A DNA stretch of 64,000 nucleotides, taken from an uncultured Muribaculaceae bacterium (lineage in GTDB: Bacteria > Bacteroidota > Bacteroidia > Bacteroidales > Muribaculaceae). The translations under genes and the position numbers were made by a program. This document shows, in pieces, positions 27,596 to 35,937 of this stretch; the first letter of the stretch is position 1; every line of letters starts with the position of its first letter. The stretch is from contig CANCXM010000013.1 of assembly GCA_947381945.1 (NCBI GenBank), positions 1-64,000 on the forward strand, in the 5' to 3' direction. Under the pieces are notes generated by a model. It did not search any database. It saw nothing but the letters and a program-made list of their open reading frames with translations, and was not told the DNA's origin.

Positions 27596-30355
27596 TCAGA
27601 AGCGGATGCCCACGTTGAGGTAAACCTTGATGCCCTGCGCATAGAAATACTTGTTGGGATACTTGGTGGAATCGTAGTTCGAGTAGTCGAAACGTCCCTG
27701 CTGGTAGCCGTAGGTCTGGATTTTCTTGTTGTTGAGGATGTTGTCGACGTTGAGGTTGATGTTCATCGAAATCTTGCGGTTGAGATAGATGAGCTTGCCG
27801 ATGGAGGCGTTCAGCACGAATGCATCGTTGAGCTTGTCCTGGGTTGCGAGTTCATCCATCTTGGCTTCGAGTTCGTCCATCGAAGGATATTTCTCCCAGA
27901 GGTTGGGAAGAGCCTCGTGGTGGATCGGTGAGAGGTTGACGTAGGTGTCGCCCATCCATGATGCGTTCACGTTGAAGAACCATGATTTGGGAGCAGCCCA
28001 GTCGATGCCGACGTTGACAGCCGTCTGCGGAGTGCCGCCGACATAGAAGTTCTTCAGATATACAACCTGTGTGGTGTCGGGACGCATACCGTTTTCGTAG
28101 GAGCGGGTGCCCTTCGGACGGTTCTTGTACTGATACTGTGCGAAGGTGGCGGCTGCGCTTACGGTGACGGAGGGTGTCACCTTGAAGGCTGCACCGATTT
28201 CGATACCTTTGTAGCGGGTGTGGACACCTTTGAGCACATAGTTCATGAATGTCGAATACTGGTCGTCGTAGTAGGATGTACGTTCTGTCTGGTCATACAT
28301 CTCTGTCCAGAAACCGGTGATGGCACCACGGAAACGGCGGTAGTTCCATGCGTATGAAAGGTCGGCCGAAAGGATGCGTTCGGGTTTGAGGTCGGAAATA
28401 GCGGTGTCCTTGATACGGGGTGAGATGTAGGAATATTCGAAGAGGGGAGCGACAGTCTCATAGCCTGCATGGGCAGTGATAAAGTTGCGTCCGTCAATCT
28501 TATAGGTGGCACCGGCCTTGAGCGCGCCTGTGTCGAATCGGTGGGTGGCACCTTTGCCATAAGAGTTCTTGGGCGCGCGGCCATTCATCATCTTGCCGTC
28601 GCGGTAGAACTGTGTATAGCCTATCTTCAGACCGTAGTTGATGTCCCAATGTGGAAGGGCGATGACGTTCTGGAGCCATGCGTTGCCGTGGATGGCGTTG
28701 ATGTAGTAGTCATAGCCAAAGGTGTCGTCCTTGCCCACCTTGCGGTTGGGGTCGAGGAGGTTGTTCTGCATCATCGAGGGGTCACCGGGGAAGTCGCGTT
28801 CGCTGTACTGGTCTACGTCAAGCCAGTATTCGCCGCCGAGGAGGTCGCGGATGGTCTTGAAGTAGTGTGCGCGGGTGTAGTTGAACGATACGCCGGCCTG
28901 AAGGGTCATGTAGTCGTTGAGGCGGTGGTTGAGGACCGAGTTGAGCATGAAGTTTATCTGGTTGCTGTGGCGGTTCTCAAGTATGTAGCTCGATGAGTGG
29001 TTGTCGGGGTTGCCTCCGCGGCCATAAAGATTGTTGTAGTAGTTGGCCTGATAGAGATTATCCCACTTTATCTGGCGGAAATTCTCGTCGTGCTTCCAGA
29101 GGTCTGTGTAGAGCTCGGCGGCTTCGGTGTTGCCGGAAGCTTTGAAGTAGCTCGGGAGGTAGCGGTAGTAGTCCGGACGGGGGTCAGCTGCGTTGTACCA
29201 GTTGAGGGCCGATGTCGAATAGTGGACAGCGCGGAATGCCGCACCTGTGTTGAGGGTTGTTCCTTTCTTGGGATTCCAGAGCCAGTTGAGGACCGCTGTG
29301 GGGTCAAAGGTCTCGACGATTTTCGAAGAACGCTTCTTGCCGTCCTGCCAGCCCCAGTTGGGGTTGTAGAGATTGTTGTCGGCGAGAGAGTAGGCTTCCT
29401 CGTATGTGGCCGAGTTGGTTGCACGCTGGGTCGGTGCACCCCAGACAGTGAGGTTGAGTGAGTGGTGCTCGTTGAACACCTTTTCAAGCGATGCGAAGAG
29501 GCCGAATGAGTTGTAGAAGGTGCCTTCAATCACACCTTCGTCGGCATAGCGTCCGATGGCAGACACGGTGAAGGCCCAGCCGTTTTTCTGAAGGCCGGTT
29601 GAGTACAGGGCCATTGCGCGGAGCATATAGTTGGAGTTGGTATAGGCGACCGAACCGTTGAAGCCGGGTGCGTAGTGGGCTGCACGGGTGTTGATGTCGG
29701 TCGCACCGCCGATGTTTCCGAAGCCGAAGTTGGCTGCTCCGAGTCCGAGCGATGAGGTCTTGTCGCGGAAGGCGCGGCTCATGCCACCGAGGGTCGAGTA
29801 GTTGAAGCGTCCGCGGGCAAGGTCATTGAAGTTGATGCCGTTGATGTATGTCTCGCTATATTTCGAGTCATAGCCGCGCACACGGAAGCGCATGGGCTGG
29901 AAATTATAGCTTGCAGAATTGTAGTAGACATCGTCACTTGCGCCTGTGAGGGCTGCGATTGACTGGGCGTTGCCTTCCTCATCTTCAAGGAGGGCCTGGT
30001 CGAAGAACATGTCGTTCTGCTCTTCATAATAGGTGTTGTTGAGGTTTGAAGAGAGCATCTTGATGTCGCCAAGATCTTTTACGGTGCCGTTGACTATGTC
30101 GACATCGAGCGAGAGGTCATTGTAGCCGTATGCGACAATGACGAGCACATCGGCTCCCGGACGGGCGTTGGAGATTGAGAAATCGCCGGCAGGACCGGTT
30201 GTGACATAGATACCTTGGTTGTCGAGGATGACACTCGCACCCGCCACGGGTGATCCGGTGTTGGAGTCGACCACAGTACCGGCTACGCCTGTCGATTGTG
30301 CAAATGATGGCAACACGGCCGCCATGAGCAGTAGCAGAAACAGTTTTAGTCTCAT
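27596..30355 (-). CDS. TonB-dependent outer-membrane receptor
   Basis: This 919-residue receptor has a signal peptide (LFLLLLMAAVLPSFAQS), a CarboxypepD-regulatory-like Ig domain (about 22-100, GVAGTVVDSNTGSPVAGASVILDNQG), a plug domain (about 125-250, MRFRVRGYDSKYSETYINGINFNDL) and a long beta-barrel that ends in Phe (YLNVGIRF), the usual signal for barrel assembly. No SusD homologue follows; two DUF5689 lipoproteins follow instead. No extracytoplasmic sigma or anti-sigma gene is adjacent. It imports an unidentified substrate with energy from TonB. Confidence 0.93.
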   Translation of the reverse strand: MRLKLFLLLLMAAVLPSFAQSTGVAGTVVDSNTGSPVAGASVILDNQGIYVTTGPAGDFSISNARPGADVLVIVAYGYNDLSLDVDIVNGTVKDLGDIKMLSSNLNNTYYEEQNDMFFDQALLEDEEGNAQSIAALTGASDDVYYNSASYNFQPMRFRVRGYDSKYSETYINGINFNDLARGRFNYSTLGGMSRAFRDKTSSLGLGAANFGFGNIGGATDINTRAAHYAPGFNGSVAYTNSNYMLRAMALYSTGLQKNGWAFTVSAIGRYADEGVIEGTFYNSFGLFASLEKVFNEHHSLNLTVWGAPTQRATNSATYEEAYSLADNNLYNPNWGWQDGKKRSSKIVETFDPTAVLNWLWNPKKGTTLNTGAAFRAVHYSTSALNWYNAADPRPDYYRYLPSYFKASGNTEAAELYTDLWKHDENFRQIKWDNLYQANYYNNLYGRGGNPDNHSSSYILENRHSNQINFMLNSVLNHRLNDYMTLQAGVSFNYTRAHYFKTIRDLLGGEYWLDVDQYSERDFPGDPSMMQNNLLDPNRKVGKDDTFGYDYYINAIHGNAWLQNVIALPHWDINYGLKIGYTQFYRDGKMMNGRAPKNSYGKGATHRFDTGALKAGATYKIDGRNFITAHAGYETVAPLFEYSYISPRIKDTAISDLKPERILSADLSYAWNYRRFRGAITGFWTEMYDQTERTSYYDDQYSTFMNYVLKGVHTRYKGIEIGAAFKVTPSVTVSAAATFAQYQYKNRPKGTRSYENGMRPDTTQVVYLKNFYVGGTPQTAVNVGIDWAAPKSWFFNVNASWMGDTYVNLSPIHHEALPNLWEKYPSMDELEAKMDELATQDKLNDAFVLNASIGKLIYLNRKISMNINLNVDNILNNKKIQTYGYQQGRFDYSNYDSTKYPNKYFYAQGIKVYLNVGIRF

Positions 30356-30426
30356 AGATTCTGTTATGAAAAAAAGTATTTGATTGTAGGATTTGTATCT
30401 TGATGAAAGATGAATGGAATGGCCGC

Positions 30427-31098
30427 TCAGTCAATGAACCCTCTCAGCCGGAGATAGGTTTTGATGAGTTCGACGTTAGCTTCCATAGGGAGCAGGGATG
30501 AGTCGATGGTAAGGTCATAGCTTTTTGCATCGCCCCATGTCTTGTCGGTGAAGAAATTGTAGTAGTCAGCGCGCCATTTGTTGGTTTTCCGGGCCATCGC
30601 CTCGGCTTTGACGGGGTCTATGGCATCGTTGCGTCCGGTGATGCGTTTCACACATTCTTCCATCGGTGCATGGACGAAGATGTTGACACATCTCGGATGA
30701 TGGCGCAGGATGTAGTCGGAGCTTCGGCCGACGACCACAAAGGATTTCTCTCTGGCGGTGTGCTGGAGGAATTCGCTGATGCTCTTGTAGAGACCGTCGT
30801 CGCTGATGGAGGATGCACCGGTGTAGTAACACATCGGTGTCACACCCATCGAGAAGCTGAACAGACCTTGGAGGAAGGTCGGGAAGCGTTCATCCTTTTT
30901 CTCAAAGAAATCAGGATTCACGCCGGCGTGTTTTGCCGATTCGACGAGGAGTTCCTTGTCATAATATGCGATTCCGAGAGTTTCGGCGAGAGCCTTGGCG
31001 AGCACACGTCCGCCACTGCCGAACTGACGGCCTACGGTAATGACGAAAGGTGGGCGCTCCCCGGGAGCGGGGAGGGTAGGGGTGTCTTCTGTTTTCAT
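30427..31098 (-). CDS. Cytidylate-kinase-like family protein
   Basis: This 223-residue cytosolic protein belongs to the cytidylate-kinase-like family (AAA/NMP-kinase fold). The P-loop-like GRQFGSGGR (about 22-30) is followed by the family pattern YYDKELL, and a LID-type arginine-rich helix lies at about 145-180 (ECVKRITGRND..KAEAMARKTNKWRADYYNFFT). It is distinct from canonical Cmk. The substrate is unknown, and a nucleotide is plausible. It lies between the nuclease-like gene (10 bp upstream) and the receptor (71 bp downstream), all on the minus strand. Confidence 0.8.
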   Translation of the reverse strand: MKTEDTPTLPAPGERPPFVITVGRQFGSGGRVLAKALAETLGIAYYDKELLVESAKHAGVNPDFFEKKDERFPTFLQGLFSFSMGVTPMCYYTGASSISDDGLYKSISEFLQHTAREKSFVVVGRSSDYILRHHPRCVNIFVHAPMEECVKRITGRNDAIDPVKAEAMARKTNKWRADYYNFFTDKTWGDAKSYDLTIDSSLLPMEANVELIKTYLRLRGFID

Positions 31099-31108
31099 CG
31101 TCGGAGGC

Positions 31109-32152
31109 TTACTTTCTTACCTTGTGAAGAAATACGATTGTCGGGAAGTGGTCGGAATAGCCGTTGAGCCATGCTCCACCGGAATATGTGCGCTTCGGGT
31201 AGCCCTGACGCTGTCCTTCGGTGTCGAAGAGGAAGTCAAAGTTGTTGACCTTGCAGGAGCTGTATTGCAGCGGACCGTGGTTGTGTTTCAGAAGGGTTCC
31301 CGATACGATAATCTGGTCGAAGAGGTTCCATTGGCTCTTATAGGCGAGTGTACCGATACCCTTGTCGAGCACACGCCACCAGGGGTTGAAGAAGCCGTGG
31401 GGTTCGACCTTGTCCTGATCGCGTTTAGCACCGAGGGCAACGGCACAGGATTTGTCCTGCGGGTCGTCGTTGAGGTCACCCATGACAATGACGCCCTGGT
31501 TGGGACGGATGGCCCAGAGGGAGTCGGCTATATGTTTCGAGAGCTCGCCTGCGGCTTCGCGGAGGTAGCTCGAACGCTCCTGTCCGCCCAGACGTGAGGG
31601 CCAGTGGTTGACAATCACGCTGAGGGTGTCGCCTCCGAGGATACCGGTGACACACATCTGGTCGCGGGTGCGGAAATCAGGGTTTCCGGGAATCACGAGG
31701 GTGTGGTTGGTGACATCGAGTACCTTGAAGAGTCGGGGATTGTAGAGGAGACCGACATCCACGCCTCGGCGGTCGGGGGAATCGTGGTGGACAACCTGCA
31801 GACGCCACTGGCGGATGTCCTTGGCGCGCACGAGGTCGTCGAGCACACCCTTGTTCTCGATTTCGGAGACTCCGATGATGGCAGGACCCATCGGGGTGTT
31901 TTTGGTGACCATTTTTGAGATACAGTAAGCGAGATTGTTGATTTTACTCCAGTATTTCTCACTGTTCCATTGACGGGCACCACCCGGCGAGAACTCCAGG
32001 TCATACTTGCCGTTGTTGTTGATGGTGTCAAAGAGGTTTTCAAGGTTGTAGAAAGCCACTCCGAACACAAGAGGCTGGCGGGGATCGGACTGGGCCGACA
32101 CACCAAGCGCTGTCAGCAGCGCCAATAGCGGTAAAAGGAGTATCCTCTTCAT
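31109..32152 (-). CDS. Secreted endonuclease/exonuclease/phosphatase-family protein
   Basis: This 347-residue protein has a signal peptide (MKRILLLPLLALLTALGVSAQ) and an EEP fold. The catalytic motifs are intact: FYNLENLFD (metal-binding Asn/Glu), GVSEIENKGVL, VVHHDSPDRRGVDVGLLY, NHWPSR, VMGDLNDDP and YSDHFPTIV. It probably cleaves nucleic acid or a phosphodiester outside the cytoplasm. It is the most upstream of the minus-strand genes leading to the TonB-dependent receptor and is 10 bp from the kinase-like gene, which suggests one transcription unit. Confidence 0.88.
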   Translation of the reverse strand: MKRILLLPLLALLTALGVSAQSDPRQPLVFGVAFYNLENLFDTINNNGKYDLEFSPGGARQWNSEKYWSKINNLAYCISKMVTKNTPMGPAIIGVSEIENKGVLDDLVRAKDIRQWRLQVVHHDSPDRRGVDVGLLYNPRLFKVLDVTNHTLVIPGNPDFRTRDQMCVTGILGGDTLSVIVNHWPSRLGGQERSSYLREAAGELSKHIADSLWAIRPNQGVIVMGDLNDDPQDKSCAVALGAKRDQDKVEPHGFFNPWWRVLDKGIGTLAYKSQWNLFDQIIVSGTLLKHNHGPLQYSSCKVNNFDFLFDTEGQRQGYPKRTYSGGAWLNGYSDHFPTIVFLHKVRK

Positions 32153-32485
32153 GCGAAAAATTTGATGTTGAAAAATGAGAAGTTATTATAGACAAAACAG
32201 GTGTGTCGGACCGTCAGTGACGGAATGGCACACTTTCACGCTGTAAATGTAGTGAAAATTTTGATTACGTCACTATTTTTAACCGTTAAACTTTCAGCCT
32301 TTTACATGTTAAAAGTGAGGAACATCAACCAAAAGGGGGTGTTGAGGTAAAATTTTGATGGTTTTGAGCCGTATATGATGGATTTTTGTTAACTTTGCAC
32401 CTATATTATTATAAAATTGTCATCTGCGCATGATTTGCTGTCAATCCGCAGTCCGACATTGGAAAAAAGAAACATCCTCTAAGAT
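32153..32485. other. Divergent intergenic region, EEP gene / malic enzyme
   Basis: No gene is seen. It holds the malic enzyme promoter box at 32390-32397 and a small nested dyad at 32201-32233 (CCGTCA facing TGACGG at 32211-32223, with GTGTG and CACAC outside), which could be an operator or leader hairpin of the nuclease operon. Nothing else is visible. Confidence 0.5.
32390..32397 (+). promoter_or_regulatory. -7 box of malic enzyme promoter
   Basis: TAACTTTG matches TAnnTTTG exactly. A TTTTG lies 23 nt upstream, slightly further than the usual 19-21. A start site near 32404 would leave a leader of about 80 nt before the ATG at 32486. Confidence 0.6.
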
Positions 32486-34759
32486 ATGGCAAAAGTTACA
32501 AAAGAAATGGCGCTGGACTATCACCGCTATCCGCGCCCCGGAAAAATTGAAGTAATTCCCACCAAACCCTATGCCACTCAGGCCGACCTCGCTCTCGCAT
32601 ATTCTCCCGGCGTGGCATATCCCTGTCTTGAAATCAAGGACAATCCCGACGATGTCTATAAATACACCGACAAGGGCAACCTCGTGGCTGTAATCTCCAA
32701 CGGTACAGCCGTCCTCGGTCTCGGCAACATCGGGGCTCTCGCCGGCAAGCCCGTGATGGAAGGCAAGGGTCTGCTTTTCAAGATTTTCGCAGGTCTTGAC
32801 TGCTTCGACATCGAAGTCGACGAGACCGACCCCGATAAGTTCATCGAAATTGTCAAGGCTCTCGGCCCGACATTCGGTGGCATCAACCTTGAGGACATCA
32901 AGGCTCCTGAATGTTTCAAAATCGAGGAGCGTCTGAAGGCTGAAATGAATATTCCCGTGATGCACGATGACCAGCACGGAACAGCCATCATCTCTGCAGC
33001 CGCGATGCTCAATGCGGTTGAAATCCAGGGTAAGAAAATCGAGGATGTGCGCCTCGTCGTCAACGGTGCCGGTGCTGCAGCCGTTTCATGTACGAAGCTC
33101 TATTGTGCCCTCGGTGTGAAGAAGGAGAACGTCGTGATGTGTGACAGCAAGGGAGTTATCTCGACAAGCCGTACAGACCTCAATCCCCAGAAGGCTCAGT
33201 TCGCCACCTCGCGCCCTATCACGACACTTGCTGAAGCCATGAAGGATGCCGACGTGTTCCTCGGTCTTTCGGTCAAGGATGTGGTGACTCCCGAGATGGT
33301 CAAGAGCATGGCTCCGAAACCCATCGTCTTCGCCCTCGCCAACCCTGACCCCGAAATCGCATACGAGAAGGCTATTGCCGCCCGCCCCGACATCATCATG
33401 GGTACAGGCCGTTCGGACTATCCCAACCAGATTAACAATGTGCTCGGTTTCCCCTACATCTTCCGTGGCGCGCTCGACTGCGGTGCATCGGAAATCAACG
33501 AGACAATGAAGATATATGCTGTCCGCGCCATCGCTGAGCTTGCCAAGAAGCCGGTTCCTCCGGTTGTAAGCGCCGCCTACAACCGCTCGGACATCAAGTT
33601 TGGACGTGACTACATCATCCCCACACCCTTCGACCCCCGTCTGCTCACCTCGGTGTCGCCTGCAGTGGCCAAGGGTGCGATGGACAGCGGAGTGGCCCGC
33701 CGTCCCATCACCGACTGGGATGCCTACGACGAGAAACTCCGTCAGCTCAAGGGCAATGACCGCAAGTTCACCCGCCGCATCAATGAAGCAGCCCGTACCA
33801 ACCCGAAGCGCGTCGTGTTCGGCGAAGCCAACACCGACAATATGCTCCGTGCGGCAGCTATCGCAGCGGCCGACGGTCTCTGCGTTCCTGTTCTGCTCGG
33901 CAACGAGGAGATGATCGAGAAGCGCGCCCAGCGCCTCGGCCTCAACATCGAGGGTATCGAGATTGTCAACCTCCGTCACGACCGCGAGGCACCCCGCCGC
34001 GAACGCTATGCAGCCATGCTCTCCACCAAGCGTCAGCGTCAGGGTGAGAACTTCGAGAGCGCGCTCGACAAGATGTTTGACCGCAACTACTTCGGCATGA
34101 TGATGGTAGAGACAGGCGATGCCGATGCTTTCATCGCCGGAACCCGTGCAGCCAACAATACTGCCGCCGATATTGCCCGCGAGGTCATCGGTATGCGCAA
34201 GGGCTTCAATCATTTCGCAGCAATGCATGTCCTTGAGACCACAAAGGGAACCTACTTCCTCGCCGACACAATGGTCAACGGTGACATGGACGAGGACGCG
34301 CTCCTCGACATCGCCCGCCTTGCCAACGATTCGGTCAAGTTCTTTGCCCATGAGCCGGTCATGGCCCTCGTGTCGTACTCGAACTTCGGCTCGAACAAGG
34401 AGGAAGAGCCTTCGATTGTCCACAATGTTGTCAGCCGTCTCCACAAGGATTATCCCGAAATGGTTGTGGATGGCGAAATGCAGGTCAACTATGCCCTCAA
34501 CAAGCCCGTCCGCGACAAGGTCTATCCCTTCACCCGCCTTTACGGCAAAGAGGTCAACACCCTCGTGTTCCCCAACCTCAGCGCCGCAAACGCCGCCTAT
34601 CGCATCATGCTCGAAATGGGTGTCGGTGAGTCGATCGGCCCGATCCAGATGGGTCTGAAGAAGCCTATCCACTTCATCAATGTTGATGCCGAAGTCCGCG
34701 ACATCATCAACCTCATCGCCGTTGCCGGCCTCGATGCCGCCACAATGGACCACAAGTAA
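32486..34759 (+). CDS. maeB: NADP-dependent malic enzyme with phosphotransacetylase-like domain
   Basis: This 757-residue MaeB-type enzyme decarboxylates malate to pyruvate and makes NADPH. The malic enzyme part (1 to about 410) shows AYSPGVAYPC, MEGKGLLFKIFAGLDCFDIEVDE, MHDDQHGTAIISAAAMLNA, a Rossmann nucleotide site (VVNGAGAAAVSC) and FALANPDPEI. Residues about 430-757 form a phosphate-acetyltransferase-like domain (VVFGEANTDNMLRAAAIA), which is regulatory in related enzymes. Length matches the family. It has its own promoter and a strong terminator. Confidence 0.96.
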   Translation: MAKVTKEMALDYHRYPRPGKIEVIPTKPYATQADLALAYSPGVAYPCLEIKDNPDDVYKYTDKGNLVAVISNGTAVLGLGNIGALAGKPVMEGKGLLFKIFAGLDCFDIEVDETDPDKFIEIVKALGPTFGGINLEDIKAPECFKIEERLKAEMNIPVMHDDQHGTAIISAAAMLNAVEIQGKKIEDVRLVVNGAGAAAVSCTKLYCALGVKKENVVMCDSKGVISTSRTDLNPQKAQFATSRPITTLAEAMKDADVFLGLSVKDVVTPEMVKSMAPKPIVFALANPDPEIAYEKAIAARPDIIMGTGRSDYPNQINNVLGFPYIFRGALDCGASEINETMKIYAVRAIAELAKKPVPPVVSAAYNRSDIKFGRDYIIPTPFDPRLLTSVSPAVAKGAMDSGVARRPITDWDAYDEKLRQLKGNDRKFTRRINEAARTNPKRVVFGEANTDNMLRAAAIAAADGLCVPVLLGNEEMIEKRAQRLGLNIEGIEIVNLRHDREAPRRERYAAMLSTKRQRQGENFESALDKMFDRNYFGMMMVETGDADAFIAGTRAANNTAADIAREVIGMRKGFNHFAAMHVLETTKGTYFLADTMVNGDMDEDALLDIARLANDSVKFFAHEPVMALVSYSNFGSNKEEEPSIVHNVVSRLHKDYPEMVVDGEMQVNYALNKPVRDKVYPFTRLYGKEVNTLVFPNLSAANAAYRIMLEMGVGESIGPIQMGLKKPIHFINVDAEVRDIINLIAVAGLDAATMDHK

Positions 34760-34779
34760 GTCGTCCCATTAACGTTATA

Positions 34780-34845
34780 AAATCAAAACCGGCCGGAAAA
34801 TCAGGAACGCCCTGATTTTCCGGCCGGTTTTGATTTGTGTTTTTA
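34780..34845 (+). terminator. Rho-independent terminator of malic enzyme gene
   Basis: A perfect 26-bp stem (34780-34805 with 34811-34836) closes a 5-nt loop, contains the core CCGGCCGG and is followed by a T-rich stretch to 34845. It starts 21 bp after the stop codon. Confidence 0.9.
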
Positions 34846-34935
34846 CAAGTCTTATGTCTTTTATACTTAAAATCCTTGGAAATCGCGTAGATTGATGATA
34901 TGGGTCAGTTTATGGAATGATGTTTGAGGACGGTT

Positions 34936-35235
34936 TCAGAGAGGAACGTCGGTGGATTCGTTGTAGGGGGAGATGCTGCAGTCATCACTGTTATAGAAAT
35001 AATCGTCGTCATCATGATGATGCTTCTTGTATTTCTTGTGCTTTTTATGTTTTTTGTGCTTCTTATGTTCCTTATGGTGATGGTCCTGCTCATAGTAATA
35101 GTGACTGTCGCCGAAGGGGAGGTCACCTTCAACGCCCCAATGGCTGCGCATGGAACCACAGCCGCTGACCAGCAGCGGTAATACGAATGCCATGATGAGG
35201 CTCAGGAGAGGGAATTTGGATTTTCTTATTCTCAT
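34936..35235 (-). CDS. His/Lys-rich small lipoprotein
   Basis: This protein of about 99 residues has a type II signal peptide with lipobox LVSGC (Cys26) if started at the ATG at 35235, which I prefer because a start at 35325 would put 30 unrelated residues before the signal. The mature part has a short His/Tyr patch, then iterated HKK triplets between residues about 50 and 70, then HHH and DDDD clusters. Such composition suggests metal binding or electrostatic binding to the surface. No family is recognised. It is a lone gene converging with malic enzyme. Confidence 0.65.
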   Translation of the reverse strand: MRIRKSKFPLLSLIMAFVLPLLVSGCGSMRSHWGVEGDLPFGDSHYYYEQDHHHKEHKKHKKHKKHKKYKKHHHDDDDYFYNSDDCSISPYNESTDVPL

Positions 35236-35350
35236 AATCGTCAGGTTGAAAAGTGAGTGCCAAGGTTGAAGTCTTGTTAATAAAACATTCCCTATTGTGA
35301 AAATGTTTATAAATTGGAAAATCACGAGGATAAATCTCAGCGATTTTGTT

Positions 35351-35358
35351 TAATTTTG
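35351..35358 (+). promoter_or_regulatory. -7-like box ahead of DUF1573 genes
   Basis: TAATTTTG fits TAnnTTTG, but no -33 element is seen at the right distance. It lies about 150 bp before the first DUF1573 start codon, with the short-period repeat between. Confidence 0.4.
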
Positions 35359-35456
35359 CAACAGTTGCGGACTCTTTGAGGCCCCAAACTCAAAACAGAC
35401 AGCCTTAAACAGCCAACTCCCGACCTCAGACTTCCACGCTGTAACCCACAACTGAC

Positions 35457-35507
35457 AACTCAAAACTTAAAAACTCAAAACTTAAAAACTCAAAACTCAC
35501 AACTCCC
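35457..35507. repeat. ACTCAAA / ACTTAAAA short-period array before DUF1573 gene
   Basis: Two exact 15-bp copies (35457-35471 and 35472-35486) and a partial third (to 35507) are made of 7- and 8-nt words ACTCAAA and ACTTAAAA. It ends 3 bp before the ATG at 35511, so it forms the leader of that gene. Similar words occur more loosely from about 35385. Confidence 0.85.
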
Positions 35508-35510
35508 AAT

Positions 35511-35894
35511 ATGAAAAAGCTCATCATAATGATGCTCCTCGCCATCGCCGGTTTCGGCTCGATGGCCGCTAAAGGCAAGGCACAGATAACCTTCGATTCA
35601 ACATCCCACGATTTCGGCACCATCAAGGCCGATGGCGGTATGGTGACCGCAGTCTATGATTTCACCAATACCGGCGACGAGCCGCTGACAATCATCACCG
35701 TCACCAACGGCGGTTGCGGATGCACAAAGCCGGATTTCCCGAAAGCTCCGATTGCTCCCGGAAAGAAGGGTGAGATTAAGATTACATTCCAGCCCAAAGG
35801 CCGCTCGGGAGAGTTCAACCGTTCGGTGAAGGTGAAGACCAATGCAGGAGCAGGCCGCAAGACCCTTACATTCAATGGTGTCATAGTTCCCTGA
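35511..35894 (+). CDS. DUF1573 exported protein, single domain
   Basis: This 127-residue protein has a signal peptide (KKLIIMMLLAIAGFGSMAA) and one DUF1573 Ig-like domain (about 28-127) with the signature NGGCGCTKPDFPKAPIAPGKKGEIKITF. The family is common in Bacteroidota envelopes and its role is not established; the Cys pair may form a disulfide. It is followed 43 bp later by a longer DUF1573 paralogue, and the two are probably co-transcribed. Confidence 0.85.
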   Translation: MKKLIIMMLLAIAGFGSMAAKGKAQITFDSTSHDFGTIKADGGMVTAVYDFTNTGDEPLTIITVTNGGCGCTKPDFPKAPIAPGKKGEIKITFQPKGRSGEFNRSVKVKTNAGAGRKTLTFNGVIVP

Positions 35895-35937
35895 CCCTCG
35901 TCCGCGACTCAAAAGCTCACTTTCAACCATCTGCATC

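Noticed and set aside
27596..30355. SusC/SusD glycan-uptake locus
   Set aside because: The receptor has no SusD neighbour and no glycoside hydrolase nearby; the partner lipoproteins are DUF5689/OB type.
33086..34753. 555-residue reading frame on the minus strand opposite malic enzyme
   Set aside because: It is the antisense shadow of a GC-rich coding gene, with a composition dominated by Val, Gly, Asp and His and no family motifs; maeB explains the region fully.
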